Part shown: positions 1 through 11,889 of the stretch, piece after piece
How positions within the stretch are numbered: the stretch's first letter is position 1
Layout: each line of letters opens with the position of its first letter
NCBI GenBank assembly: GCA_036346405.1
Contig: CM070562.1
Span: 98,668,284 to 98,732,283, forward strand
Source: Phyllostachys edulis
Taxonomy: Eukaryota > Streptophyta > Magnoliopsida > Poales > Poaceae
Length of the DNA: 64,000 bases
Reading direction: 5' to 3'
The notes under the pieces: model-generated
Told to the model about the DNA's origin: nothing
Databases searched by the model: none
Seen by the model: only the letters and a program-made list of their open reading frames with translations
Made by a program: the position numbers and the translations under genes

Positions 1-1205
1 GTTGATATTCCAGTAGACAGATATCCAACAGTAAGTGTGCTGTTTCCTAAGTTGTTATACTCTTGAATTGCTATATCCTCATGGTGCTTTTATGTTCATT
101 TTTCTAGTACAATTTTGTTGGTCGCATCCTTGGTCCTAGAGGAAATTCGTTGAAGCGAGTGGAGGCAACTACCGACTGCCGTGTGCTAATAAGAGGTTGG
201 GGCAGCATTAAAGATACAGCTCGGGTAAAACTCCTGATACCGTGCTTCTTAATCTCATTGATTAGATAGACTGGCAATTCTGAAGTGTACTTATTGGTTA
301 TGTGTTTCAAGCAAGTTTTTGTCATAAATATGACTAGAGAAGAGCTATATCATTGTCACCTTTCCTGTGGTTATCTCATTCTGATCTTTAAGCCCATGTG
401 ATAGATGAAACCAGGGTGTCTGTTTTCAGTGCCAAACCAACTCTTACTCTCTGGTTAGCTAAAACCGGCTGTTTTTCCGGTTTTCTCCCTGGCAGCTTTT
501 TTTATTTTGCTTTTTGTTTATGTATTTCAAGTTTATATATTTTTCTGAGATTGGATCATCACCAGAACACATTCCGCTGAAACAGCATACAAAATCACTT
601 GATTCTGGTACAAAAAAAACACATACCTGTTTCCCCAGAACCGGTCTGTTTCAAGCAGGAACCATCTATTCTTCAAGTGTTCTTATTTGCCTTTCTGCGT
701 GTGTATATTTTCTGCAAATTTCTGTTTGTTTTGTATTTCAGTGGAATTTACCATGTCACTTATGCTAATGTTTTGTAGGAGGAAATGATGCGAGGGAAGC
801 CAGGATATGAACATCTGAATGAACCCCTACATATATTGGTTGAGGCAGAGCTTCCTGTTGAAATTATTGATGCTCGTCTGCTGCAAGCCCGTGAGATCCT
901 TGAAGATCTGCTAAAGCCTGTGGTATGTATGCTATTGATATATCTATGTTTTAAACTCTTACAATGGTTTGCTTTCATTTGATCTTAGACCTCGTGAATT
1001 ATTCTGCAGAACCAATGGCTTAAAAGTTCTTGTCTTGTACGTTTCTCCTACACAGGATGAGTCTCAGGACTTCTTCAAGAAGCAGCAGCTCCGGGAGCTT
1101 GCAATGCTCAATGGCACCCTCCGTGAAGAAGGAATGCAAAGATCTGGTTCAGCATCTCCTTTCCACAACAGCCTTGGAATGAAGAGGGCCAAGACAAGGG
1201 GGTAA
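1..1205 (+). CDS. STAR/Quaking-like KH domain RNA-binding protein, 3' part
   Basis: The window opens inside this gene. Four exons join in one frame: 1-30, 108-224, 779-922 and 1056-1205 (stop taa at 1203-1205), with GT-AG introns and phase 0 at every junction. The first two visible exons encode the KH core with the GPRGNSLKRVE loop (GxxG-type RNA-binding loop). The third holds the conserved block RGKPGYEHLNEPLHI after the KH domain. The last ends in NSLGMKRAKTRG, the typical C-terminus of plant KH proteins of the STAR group. Such proteins bind single-stranded RNA and act in splicing or RNA turnover, and in rice one member links to flowering control; the role here is inferred from family. The N-terminal STAR domain and start codon lie outside the window. 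No frameshift or premature stop is visible, so the gene looks intact. Confidence 0.93.
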
Positions 1206-3174
1206 AAAAGGCAAAGTGTTATGAAGGGAGAACCAATCATCTACTCTGAGACCGATACTGAGTATGCCTATGGGTTTGCCTTGCTGGCTAACGGCCCAAG
1301 AATGGTCTCGCACCGCCAGCATCGGAGCGGCCCGTACTTGATAATACATATATGTGGAGTTGTGTTTCCTGCTACTGGGGAGGTTTGGTTATGTCAGCAT
1401 AGGGTGTTGTGCTATATATTGGGTTATGCAGAGTTTGGTAGCGATGTGGTTTGTGTATTGCTATGAACTGATGACTGTGGTTTTGGTACAAGTCTCTGAG
1501 CTTGTATTTGAACTTTTGAAGACTATGATCTAAGGATGCTATTTGGGATTGAAGCGATGTTGTAACCAGTGTATGGTCGAACTGCTTATCAGATGCTGTC
1601 TGTAATAGTTAAGCATGGGTGCTTGCGATAATCCATTCCAACACCTCATTTGGAATTGTCAATGTTGTTGTAATGTTGCGTTGACCAGTATATCAATTCT
1701 GTCTCCAGCAAATTCCGATATTTTCTTCAAGAATTTGATCAGGATTCAGGACTTGCGGACTGGCATGTTGATTGTAGCTGAGCAGTGAGTGAGATCTGAA
1801 GTACGATGACACGCCTAACTAGGCATCTAACACGCCCAAATACTGATCCACGTACCGAGTCAGTATCTCCTGAATATGCAGGCTATGGTACGTGGGCTAG
1901 CATCTCTATTCTCTACTGCGTACGATATGCCGATCGCCACCCCCACCACTCCAACGCCCGCCGCTCACATCCCCTTTGGGCACCAGCCACCGGCCGACGC
2001 TTCATATGAACGGACCGACGTGGTACGCATTGTTTGCTGTGATCCTGGCTCTCTGGCTGCACGTATGACATGCGTGCGCGCGCGCGCGTCCGCGTCGGCC
2101 TGTCGCATTGGCGCGTCTCGCCTGTATGGTCCGCCTGCCTGAGGCTGGCTCCCGCGGCCGTGGGCATCCGAGGGCAGTCGCAAGCAGCACGCGTTCCACA
2201 TTTTTCCGGTGGCGCAGCGTACGTGGCGAGGGAGATGCCGGGGTGCTCCTCAAGCGGTGGCGCCCCGACCCCGCGCCCGCTACGTCTACCACCGCGCGCG
2301 CCATTCGATCACAGCCCGCGCGTGACAACGCCGGCTCGATCGGCGGCCGCTGGGGCAACACACATCCTGCCGGGCGGTCTACGACTACGGCCGCATGCAC
2401 CTCGCACGTCACGAAGCGGCTTGCCGCTGGGGCTACCGCCGACCGTGCTGAGGAGTTGGAGCTGACGCAGACGAAGCTGCAGCTGGAGTTGCCGCCGTTG
2501 CGGCGTCCACCCGTGATGTACTGATATGGTATACCGATGTTCTTGCCTAAAGCGTCGGTCGGGTTTTTGCAGCCTTGGCTGCGACCGGATGGATGGCAGT
2601 GGTAGTGGCAGTGGCACGCCATGGCCGTGTCGTCTGGGGAGATCGAGTTGTACACTTGCACCCCGGGAATTCTTTGCCGCTCGCTGTTCCGCGTTGTATT
2701 GTACTGTACCGCAGCATCACGGTTTACACGGCCTCTTTGCTTCGTCTGATCCAGAGAGTTAGCAGTTTGGAAGTTGCATACACAGCTGAAGGCAAGAATC
2801 TGTCAATAGCAACAGCAAGGGCAATAAAAAAAACGAAAGCAAGCTTCTTGCCACATGAAACAACATTAATCTTCCGGATTTCAAAATTTGAGTGGAAATA
2901 GCCACTCACTGCAAAGCGGCTAACTATGACCGTATGCTAAAGAACAATAGACTTGTAGACACTTATCTGGACATGGAAATACTCCAATTTAAGTCCGGTA
3001 CAAGCCTAATTTACACTGGGGGGTCGCCTCCACCCGCTTGCTACTGTTCTTGGTCACAGTGCCATCACCCTTCTAGGTTTCCTGTGCTTTTCAAAATCTC
3101 TCTATACAAAGATAGAATAATAGAGTAGACCATACTTTCCAGAGTTTCACAGCCACCAATGAGTGCCTTTAGAA
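1206..3174. other. Intergenic: 3' UTRs of two convergent genes and a GC-rich block
   Basis: Roughly the first 500 bases are AT-rich and read as the 3' UTR of the KH gene. Bases about 1800-2700 are GC-rich with long open frames on both strands. None of these resembles a known protein, and they look like the by-product of high GC. A short CG/TG dinucleotide run sits at 2071-2088. The last 250 bases before 3174 would be the 3' UTR of the minus-strand decapping gene. I see no transposon ends or RNA gene here. Confidence 0.55.
2071..2088. repeat. (CG)n dinucleotide microsatellite
   Basis: An alternating tgcg/cgcg run of 18 bases is visible inside the GC-rich intergenic block. It is a potential Z-DNA-forming simple repeat with no known function here. 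Confidence 0.7.
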
Positions 3175-6100
3175 TCACTTGTAGCTAAGCAGAACTGAGT
3201 TAATTACATGCATGATCAAGCGGATAGTGGTGCCATCTGATGGACTGGTGGTCTGGAGCGACCGCTGGTGGGCCAATTTGCTGTAGACTTGCTCGAAGAT
3301 GGGCCTCACGTGCATGGCAATCACCGGGTCAGTCGGATTGATTGCCATAGCAACATCTGTCATCCACTGAACCTTCCCGGACGTCTCAGTGCCAATGTCA
3401 ACTGCTAGCTGCTGAAGTAGAGCTAGAAGGACTCCCTGGTTTAGAGGGACTGGGGCCATTGCAAATAATGCACGCAAATCAACCTGTACATGAGGGTACA
3501 GCTATCACAAATCCAACACAGGCCCGTTCTAGTAATGAATAAATTAATGAGCTGGCGTTATGACCAATTCAGGAGGAGGAAGATACCTGAGAGCACAACC
3601 AAGACACGATGGACACATCACTTCTTTGAAGCGCCATTGTAAATGCCTCGTCAAATTTGCGTTCAGATATCAGTCTGCTCAGCTCCTTCATCGGGTCTAA
3701 TGGAGCCTCAACCTAACGAAATGCAAGGCACATGAAAAATTATATATATGTTCTTTATATCATTTCATCATATTATAGCTGAGAGCCTGAGACACAGGAA
3801 AATAAGACTAGCGTTCTCATACCCAATAGACATGTTAACAAAGATGAAAATACTACATGAAAAGTATTAGACAAGTCACCAGAAATTTTTAAAAATAAAT
3901 CAAGATCGGGAGCATTATGGGCTATGGAAGCTGGAAAGGTTTCAGCATTCAGTACCTCTGGGGGACCATTGCTGGGCTGCAAAACATTTGCGTTAGGTGC
4001 CTTAGCGTTCCCAGATGCAACTAGTGCCAATAGTTTGCGATGGCCATCAAGTAACTCTGACGTAAGACTCTGGGTGATCGATGATGCAGAAGTGATGGTT
4101 TCCTGAAAAAATAATTCAAGTACACAAAACATTAGTCATTTGTTATGATATAATTGGAAAGAAAATGAGCATCCTTCAACTTACTGTTTCCTGCCATTTC
4201 ATATAGAAGTATGAAATAGGTAGTAGCAAGCTTACCTTTAAAGTTAGCACCAATGGAGTATGTGCTGCCTCAACTTGCTGCTGAATAGAAACAGTGTGCT
4301 CAGACATTCCTTTCTGGAATGCACTATCTACTTGCTCAAACATTGTCTTACAACATTGTTCAAATGCTGGAACGAGCAGTGATTCAACGCTAGTGCGTAA
4401 AGCATCCTGCATGCATCCATTTAAAACAAATCAGTATATGTAGCAAAGCTAAAATCAAAATGACTTAACAGCAAACTTTATATCTGAATGAACAACTGAA
4501 GGTATCTACCAAGACACAAACGTCCGGCAAACAAATCAAGATTACCATGTTCTGTGCCAAATCAATGCTGCTAGACGATAATCTATAAGAACCTACAAGA
4601 GGACACATACCTGAAGAGCCTGTTTTACAGATGTATGAAATTGAACTTGGATTTGCCTAGCAAGTGTAGCTTCAAGTTTTGCACTAACGGACTTGTCCAG
4701 CTGATTCACCACCTTGTCACCCACCGATTTCTAAAAGCAAATAATCAATGAGAGGAAGGATGAAAAAACCCAGAACAACAAATACGGCAAGAAATTAGCC
4801 ACAACCTGAACTGAATCGGCAACTGCGGAGGCCAAGGACTTCTCAATAATAGGTGTTATTGCCCGTGCAACAACAGGTCCAAGTGAAGAAATTTCTTTCT
4901 TTAGTGACTTCTCCAACATAGCAGAAAGGTCCTTGCTTGTTGAGCTTGTGATAATAGTCGTCATTTGCTGCATTCGTTCTCTTTCGGCCTTTTCACGTTT
5001 CGCGTTCTCCTCCTGGAAACGAGCCCACAAGGCATCAATGCTAGCCTTGATAGATTTCTCCATGGCACGCCCTAATGATGTCTCAATCCTTTTGCCTTCC
5101 TTTGCAATAGACGCACTAACCATAGTACCCAGCTGCTTTTGCGTGTCCTTCTGCATGTCTATGAGCTGCAAGGCACACACACGCGCACAGTAAATAAACT
5201 GAAAGCTCCTAGTCATATAATGTCACCAGTTCACCACGTTCCAACACTGAGCTCAAAGCCATATATAGTTAATCTACAATTCTCTTGTCCTCCAATAGTA
5301 TTAACCAAGTGACAAAACAAGTCAAAATTAACCAAGTGAAATAACAAGTAAAATTTTGCCTCTTCCTAAAAAAACAAGTAGATTTTTGCTGATATCGCAA
5401 GCAGGAAAAATTAATTTTAAGTTGACCATAGACAACTGCATCTAGTCCAACTCAGAGTTCAATATCCGGATACTGGACAGAGTGGGCCAATACTAGATGG
5501 GAATAAGGGTCGGATAACCGGACCGGGTATGAATCCCGGCCACCCTCCGGTACCGGTAACCAGCCCGGTTACCGGTCAAATTCGGTGAAATTCGTTTAAA
5601 TTCATTTGAAATTCATTCGAAAATTGAAAAAACCGCCGGGATTCTTCCTCCCGGCCACCCTCCGGTATCTGGTAACCGGCCGGTAACCGCCGGTTACCGG
5701 CGGTTACCGGCCGGGATTTTGATCCCTGGATGGGATATCATGGTTGGTGTTCCATGGAGCTGAATTCAACCAAGACAGGAACTCCTGGTGTTTTTCAGTG
5801 AAAACCAGAAAAATTGAGCAATTTAACATTTTTCCATTCTTCTGAAATAATTGTTTTAATAATAGTGTGTTTACATGCAGGACAGCGGGACACAATGAGT
5901 AAACCACCTGATGTCAATATAGTGTGGGGATCCCTACGGCCCAATTTGGATAGAACGGGAATCGGGTGGTATCCTGACCCATCCATGTGGAAGTTGAAAC
6001 CTAACCACCACTTCTCAGTTCTAACAACAAACTCAAGCTGGTGAAGGGTGGTTTATATGGTCTATGAGCAAAAACAGGTAAATAAGCTGGAACTAGCAAA

Positions 6101-9100
6101 CATACTTTAGGGTTACTTTATATACTAGCTTATTTGGGTTGTTTGCTATGTAAGACCAATAAGATGTCATGTAAGATAAAGCTCAAACTAGGCTAAACAG
6201 GCCTAAACCATGCATCATATGATCATATCCTTACCAGAACAACTCCACAAGCATCCAAGTATAATGTATGCTACCCATTACAATACCGGGTAACTTTGGT
6301 CCTTCTAAGAAAGTTAGCCGATGCCTTTTCACAAATTTTTCTAGCAAAATAAGGTTCACATAAAGCTTATAGATTCATATAGTTGCAAAATACTTATATA
6401 GCACTCATATAAGTCAGGATTCCAGTAATGCTTTCAAGCGCTACCAAAGCAAAGATAACATGCCACACCATTTATAAATGCCATCATTTGATTCATCTGA
6501 CAAGAAAATAGATGAGCAAGATCAAACTAACATTTACATATGGCAGTGCAGTCCACAATCTTCACACAGCTCAACAGATGCAATTAGAGAATTACTTGGT
6601 AGATAAGGGTAGATGTTAGTATGTCACGCTAAAGTTGCTAGAAATATCTCCAACATAAAATGAGTAGAACTGTAGATTAGTACAAGCTTCCCTGTTCCAC
6701 TAAAGGTACTGCACAGCGCACACAGTATAAAATAGTTTATGTGATCACCTGTTGCAGCATCACTTGCATAGCAGCAACTTCTAGAGAGGAATCAACAGGT
6801 GGGTATGCGCTGCTCAAAGGTTCATGTGAAGACTCAGTTGAGTTGAATGCGCTTGTTGAAGGAGATGACTGACCAGATGCTTGAGGATGAAGAACTTTGT
6901 CCTTCTCCTTGATGTACGACGATGATTGCTCCCTAGAAGCAGAGGAATAATCACTTTTCTCAGGCATTTCCGCAGTTTTTTTCAGAACATTTTCGTCAGC
7001 AGCACCAGTATGCTCAGGAACCGCTCTATCAAATGGTGACAGTGATTCTTCCATGCTGTACTTATCAGTTGTTACTGAGCGCTCACTGATCATTTCAACA
7101 GTTTGCTCCAACGAATTCTGGGCTCTCTCTGTATTATCACAAACAACTTGAGCTTCCTTAACAGCTTCAAGTTCCAAAACTTGATCGGATTTACTCTCAT
7201 CGATATGTTTTGGTTCTACTTCGGCAATCCGAGGGCTACTACTGGAACCATCCTGGATTTTTGCTCCATCAGATTTAGAGACATGATTACTTTCAACAGA
7301 AGATAGAGCGCCTGATATAATTTCAGACGGAGTTATCAGGTGTGTAGTATTCCCTCCTACATTAAACATCACACGGGGATTCGGAAGCATTGTAACATCA
7401 CTATGGTTGTCTCTTGGCTCATCCTTTCCTAAACTGTCCTTTCTGATGGGTGTATCTTGCCTACTCAAAGCGTCAGGCTCCATACTTCTGTTAGTCGCGT
7501 AATCAAAAGTTGATTGGTCTGAGTCGCGATTTCCTAGTGATGCTTCTGATCTAGCAAGATCCATGTTTGATGCAAGAGGGGCAGACGGAAGATGCGTTGA
7601 GCCATCACCTTCCATGTATGTAAGTGGTGGAGCTGATGGTTTAGGATCAAACTCTGCAGATAAATCACGAGAAATAACCATTTCTGAATTAACTGAACCA
7701 ACCAGATGATTAGTTATAACTGCATTACCTGCAGACCGCTCAGCAGTTGATGATTTACTTGAAGCACCGACAGAATAAGAATCGGTGAAACTAGTTCCCA
7801 TAGATGACTCGGTTCCTACCACTTCCAGAGGTGTCTCATAAACACGCGAAACAGCTGGGTCTCTTCCAAGGCCAGTAGTATCAGTTGCAGGAGGCGAACA
7901 GAGTGATAACTCAAGCCCGTACTGCTGGATGGCCATTGTTTGGACACAATAGACTTGAACTACTTGTTCACCATCGGGTTGGCCTTCATGTGTGCCAGTG
8001 AGACTTAAAATAGGCATTGCAACTGTAAAATCTGCTATATAGTCCAAGCGAGTAGAAGCAGGATCCGGGCCATACTCAACATGCACAGCGTAAATAGCAT
8101 TTTTTTTTGCATTTGCAAGTAAAATAATGCTTGCTTGAGGTAGCACTGCGACTTGGTTGAAAAATGCCTCCTCGACCCTAGGTTCCAGAGAACTAACAAG
8201 TTCCAAGGTCTGGGTGCAATTCCAAGTCTCAGAGTCACTTGACCAACCATCTCCATTAGTAGAAGCCCAAATTTTAATTTCTCGGTTTAGAGGACCCTGC
8301 AGCATTAACAACAGAATAGCATGTAAGATGTCCAGTAAGATATGTGCTAAAAATGCACAATGAATTGTTCCATTTCCCAGAAGATTTGAAGAGCTTTGTC
8401 TCTAACAAAAATGAAATAACTAGAAACAAAAAAAAACTATTCTTTAAACACTATATATATCTAGCATTTCACAGATTATCCAACCCTGAGCAGTCCTTGG
8501 CTTTAGCAATTGTAGGCACCTACAAATTCAAGTAGTGCAGACAAAAAAAATGACATGGTATTGTCTTGGTAGATTGAAATATTGTATGGACTGGATGAAA
8601 AAAAGATGTTCCCATTCGTCATTTGGTATAATGGCAGTTCAAGCTGCTGGACAAATCATTTGGCTCAGCGTAGCTCATCTACGAAAAGTTTACAGAACCA
8701 GATGCCCCAAGAAAAGTGTGTGCTTCAAAAAGACATGTGAAATGGAGAAAATATTTGCATAAACAAAGTGATCTGTATAAGAATGCATACTGCTGTGATG
8801 AGATTTATATGATCTGGGCGCTCAGGTGCTGTAAGAAAAGCAACTGAGTAAACAGCTTGACCATCATGTGGCTTTAGAATCGATAGAGGCACTGGCTTGC
8901 GATCATCCCAGATCTTTACCTGCAAAATAAGACAATATACATTACAAATGGGCTTAGTAAAGATGAATAGCGCTTCTCTAGATCACACTGTGTCTAACAA
9001 GGAAAAGAGAGGCCAACTAAGGTCTCAAACAGCTGAAACCTAATTAGTGCTTAAGCTGGCAGCTAGTTCTACAATCTACATAGTAATATTGCAGTCATAT

Positions 9101-11725
9101 ACAAGAAACGGCAGAAACTAAATCAAAACCATCAAATCAAGGGGGCGCAGCCGAAATCACAGATCATCACTGGATTGACTATGTCCAGCATACCTCATGC
9201 CAGGCCCATCCAGTCAACCCTTGACGACACACTCAGAGGCAAATACTTTGCTTTCCTTTTTCAAGAGGAAGTGATGTTGTTCCACCACAAGAGAACCAAG
9301 GTTCAAAAATTAAAATAAATAATATTTTTACAATCCTATTATTCCCAAAATCCCGTTGTGTTTTACAATGCATCGTAGAAATCAATGGTTGATTTTATTG
9401 TTTATGCGGTGAAAGAGGAAACAAGCTTCCATTTTGCTCTTCAGAACAACTAGAATTTAATGACAAGTTCAAGCAGATCATTTAGCAAGCGTAGTTTTGC
9501 ACAATATTTTCCTCCCAATTCTCCCAGCTATGGAAAGTTATCCAAATAAACAGGAGGATATTTGATACAAACCGTGCCATCTTTTGATCCTGAAGCCAGT
9601 CGGGTAGTCATCCATTGAGATATGGATAAATCTGTCACATCACCATCATGCTTACCAACTAAGCGCACACCATCAATCAGCTTGTCAAGATGACATTTAA
9701 TAGGTTCTTCCGCACTAAAGTCTCTTCCCCTTCCCATTTTAGTTGTGTCTATTCTTAAGACACAGTTACCGATTCCAACAAACAGATGTTCCTGCAGGGT
9801 AAACACGCAAGTCCATTAGTAAGTTAGGATGCTAAAAGAATTTGGAGGTTGCACATGTGATGTAAATAAGGCCTTACTTGCTTATGAGAGTGCCAACAGA
9901 TCCTTGGATGGTAAGCTTCAGCATCACCTACAATCTGGATGGCGATTTCAATCTTTCCTGAAATTTGTGGCTTATTTTCATCATCAGTTCCCTCATCAAT
10001 CCTCCACACATATATCCGTCCATCTACACTCGCACTGCAGAAGGAGAGATCATGTTAGCACATACGACCCACAAAAGATTAAAAAATACAGATGATTTTA
10101 TGTTTTTATAGCAAAGAGGCGTGAGCTCCCCGAGCAGTCTTAAATGCACAATCTCCAAGGTTAGAGTGAGTGAGGGTAACTTTTTGTTGCGCTACTAACT
10201 GGACGTCCTTATGAACAAATTCCAGAATATATTATCATTCCGTGCTCAGTACCTTGCTAAACGATGGACATCCTCAGCAAAGAAAGCCATGTCTGTCACC
10301 CTCTGCAGCAAAACAGAAAATGGCAACACAAAACATCAAAAAACAAATGCACTTTCACAAATTCACATGAAAATGATGAGTACATAACCATATAACAAGA
10401 CTAGGAAGTATTGACATCGGATATCCCCAATCATTTCCTTGAGCGCTTAAATTGCAAGACACATTTGCATCAGCTATGTCGTACTGTCGTACATTTAAAA
10501 TCTCTGACTATGGGTGCACGAGCAATTCACCACACAAAAAATGACTAGTGATACGACATAATTTCTCTGAGAATCACCCATAAAATGTGCACTTCACATT
10601 GGATGAATGCATTCTCACTAAACTAAGCCATTACACCCCTTCTTAACAATCTAGCCAACAAACATTCAGAATTAGCCTCTCTGTTGGTCCATAGTTAATT
10701 CAGCAACCTCATCATGGCAAATAATAGTGCATCACAAAAAAGATAAAATGAAGTTCTTTTTTAAGTAACTTTTATACAACAGAACCAGCTGAGAACAATA
10801 CATTTGTAAATGGCCGCATTAAAAAGGCTGAAGTACAAAATATGTTATTCTGATTTTTTTTCACACCACGAAGCTATGTCACTTTCACCTTAGCTGGACC
10901 ATATACATCATTAGTACCCACTATCCAGTGATTTAATGTTTCAATGAGCATTTCTACACAAAGCTAACCGATGATTTATCTTTCCAAACATACTGTATAT
11001 ACCTGCGTATGGCCACGGAGGAGCGAGCGGAGCGCAGTGTTGATGTTTAGCACACGAATGTTCCCAAGCTTGAGCCCATACACGATGTACGTCCGATTCA
11101 CAGCGATCTGCCTACCCAGCACGAGCCCAGGATCCGACGTGTACTTGGTGATCGGCGTCACCTCCAGCTGCGGTGGCTGCGCCTCCCCGGGCAACCTCGA
11201 GTCAACGTCGTGCACCGCTCTGTCTCTGCCGCCAAGCAGGCGCCCCCTTGGCACCTTGCTGCTGGTGCTGCTCAGCATCCTCGCCGGCGGTACGGACGGC
11301 ATCGCCGGGAGCGGCGGCGGCTGCGCGGCGGCGAACTCCGACGTCGGCGGGGGCATGGAGACGGCGGACTCGAGGTGGGCCGACCCGGAGTTGCCGAGCA
11401 GCTGCATGAGGCGGGCGCCGGGGTTGGGGCCCGGGGCGGCGCTGGGGTTAGCGCTCGGGTTCGGGTTTGGACTTGGCATCGGGAAGGAGATGACGGGGCG
11501 GGGCATGGGGGGGTGGGGGTCCTGTGGGTAGTGGAGGTAGGGGCCGCGGTGGAAGGGAGGGGTGGCCGGGGGGTAGGAGTAAGGGCCGGAAGGAGGTGGC
11601 GGGCCGGCGGCGCCGGGGAAGATGGGGGCGGCGGTGGGCGCCGGGTTCGGAGGCGGCTTGAAGAGCATACTAATCTCGAAGGGGGGATTGGGTTTAGGGT
11701 TAGGGTTTCCGGTCGGAGACGCCAT
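3175..11725 (-). CDS. VCS: VARICOSE / enhancer of mRNA-decapping protein 4 (EDC4), complete gene
   Basis: Twelve exons (transcription order): 11725-11003, 10302-10253, 10034-9878, 9791-9573, 8919-8791, 8296-6749, 5165-4806, 4730-4611, 4406-4236, 4102-3956, 3712-3587 and 3483-3175. All introns are GT-AG, the frame stays open, and the total is 4059 nt, or 1352 aa, close to Arabidopsis VARICOSE. Residues 1-100 are Pro-rich. A WD40 region spans about 215-490, with blocks such as NIRVLNINTALRSLLRGH and LASGSKDGTVKIWDD. Exon 6 (residues 427-942) ends the propeller and adds a long Ser-rich linker. Residues 943-1352 form the charged helical C-terminal region (for example ALWARFQEENAKREKAERER) that in this family mediates oligomerisation and P-body targeting. 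EDC4/VCS scaffolds DCP1-DCP2 in cytoplasmic P-bodies. The ATG at 11725 opens the only long frame, and no lesion is visible. Intron 6 carries a small hAT MITE. Confidence 0.95.
5504..5728. mobile_element. hAT-type MITE in VCS intron 6
   Basis: A 225-bp insert is flanked by near-identical 8-bp sequences: gatgggaa at 5496-5503 and gatgggat at 5729-5736. Its ends begin taagggtcggataaccgg on the left and cagggatcaaaatcccgg on the right (reverse complement). They are related but not identical, and of the CAGGGATxAAAA style seen in hAT elements. The interior is full of ggtaacc/ggttacc palindromes and carries two direct copies of a cccggccaccctccggta block (about 5537 and 5650). There is no coding capacity. 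It is spliced out with the intron. Confidence 0.6.
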
Positions 11726-11889
11726 GGGAGGCGACTTGGGAGGGTGGAGGCGGCAGTGTAGTAGATCTGGAGGTGTGGGGAAGAGTTGGCGGAGTTGGGG
11801 GTGCGACGAAGCGGAAAGTGGAAGTCGAGGTGGAGGACCGGAGGTGGTGTTTTTTTCGTTTTTGCTTTATTTCTTTTCTTATCTTAACC
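11726..11889 (-). promoter_or_regulatory. 5' UTR / core promoter region of the VCS gene
   Basis: This is the stretch directly upstream of the VCS start codon on the minus strand. It is pyrimidine-rich on the coding strand, as is common for plant 5' leaders. No clear TATA box could be picked out, and the transcription start is not determinable from sequence. The duplicated module begins immediately beyond it, so the proximal promoter may extend into repeat DNA. Confidence 0.4.

Noticed and set aside
2002..2661. 219-aa minus-strand open frame
   Set aside because: It is Arg/Ala/Pro-rich with equally long frames on the other strand, no family resemblance and no splice or promoter context. It looks like a by-product of high GC.
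11210..11761. Plus-strand 183-aa frame opposite VCS exon 1
   Set aside because: It is the complement of the Pro-rich VCS N-terminus and gives Gly/Arg-rich nonsense.
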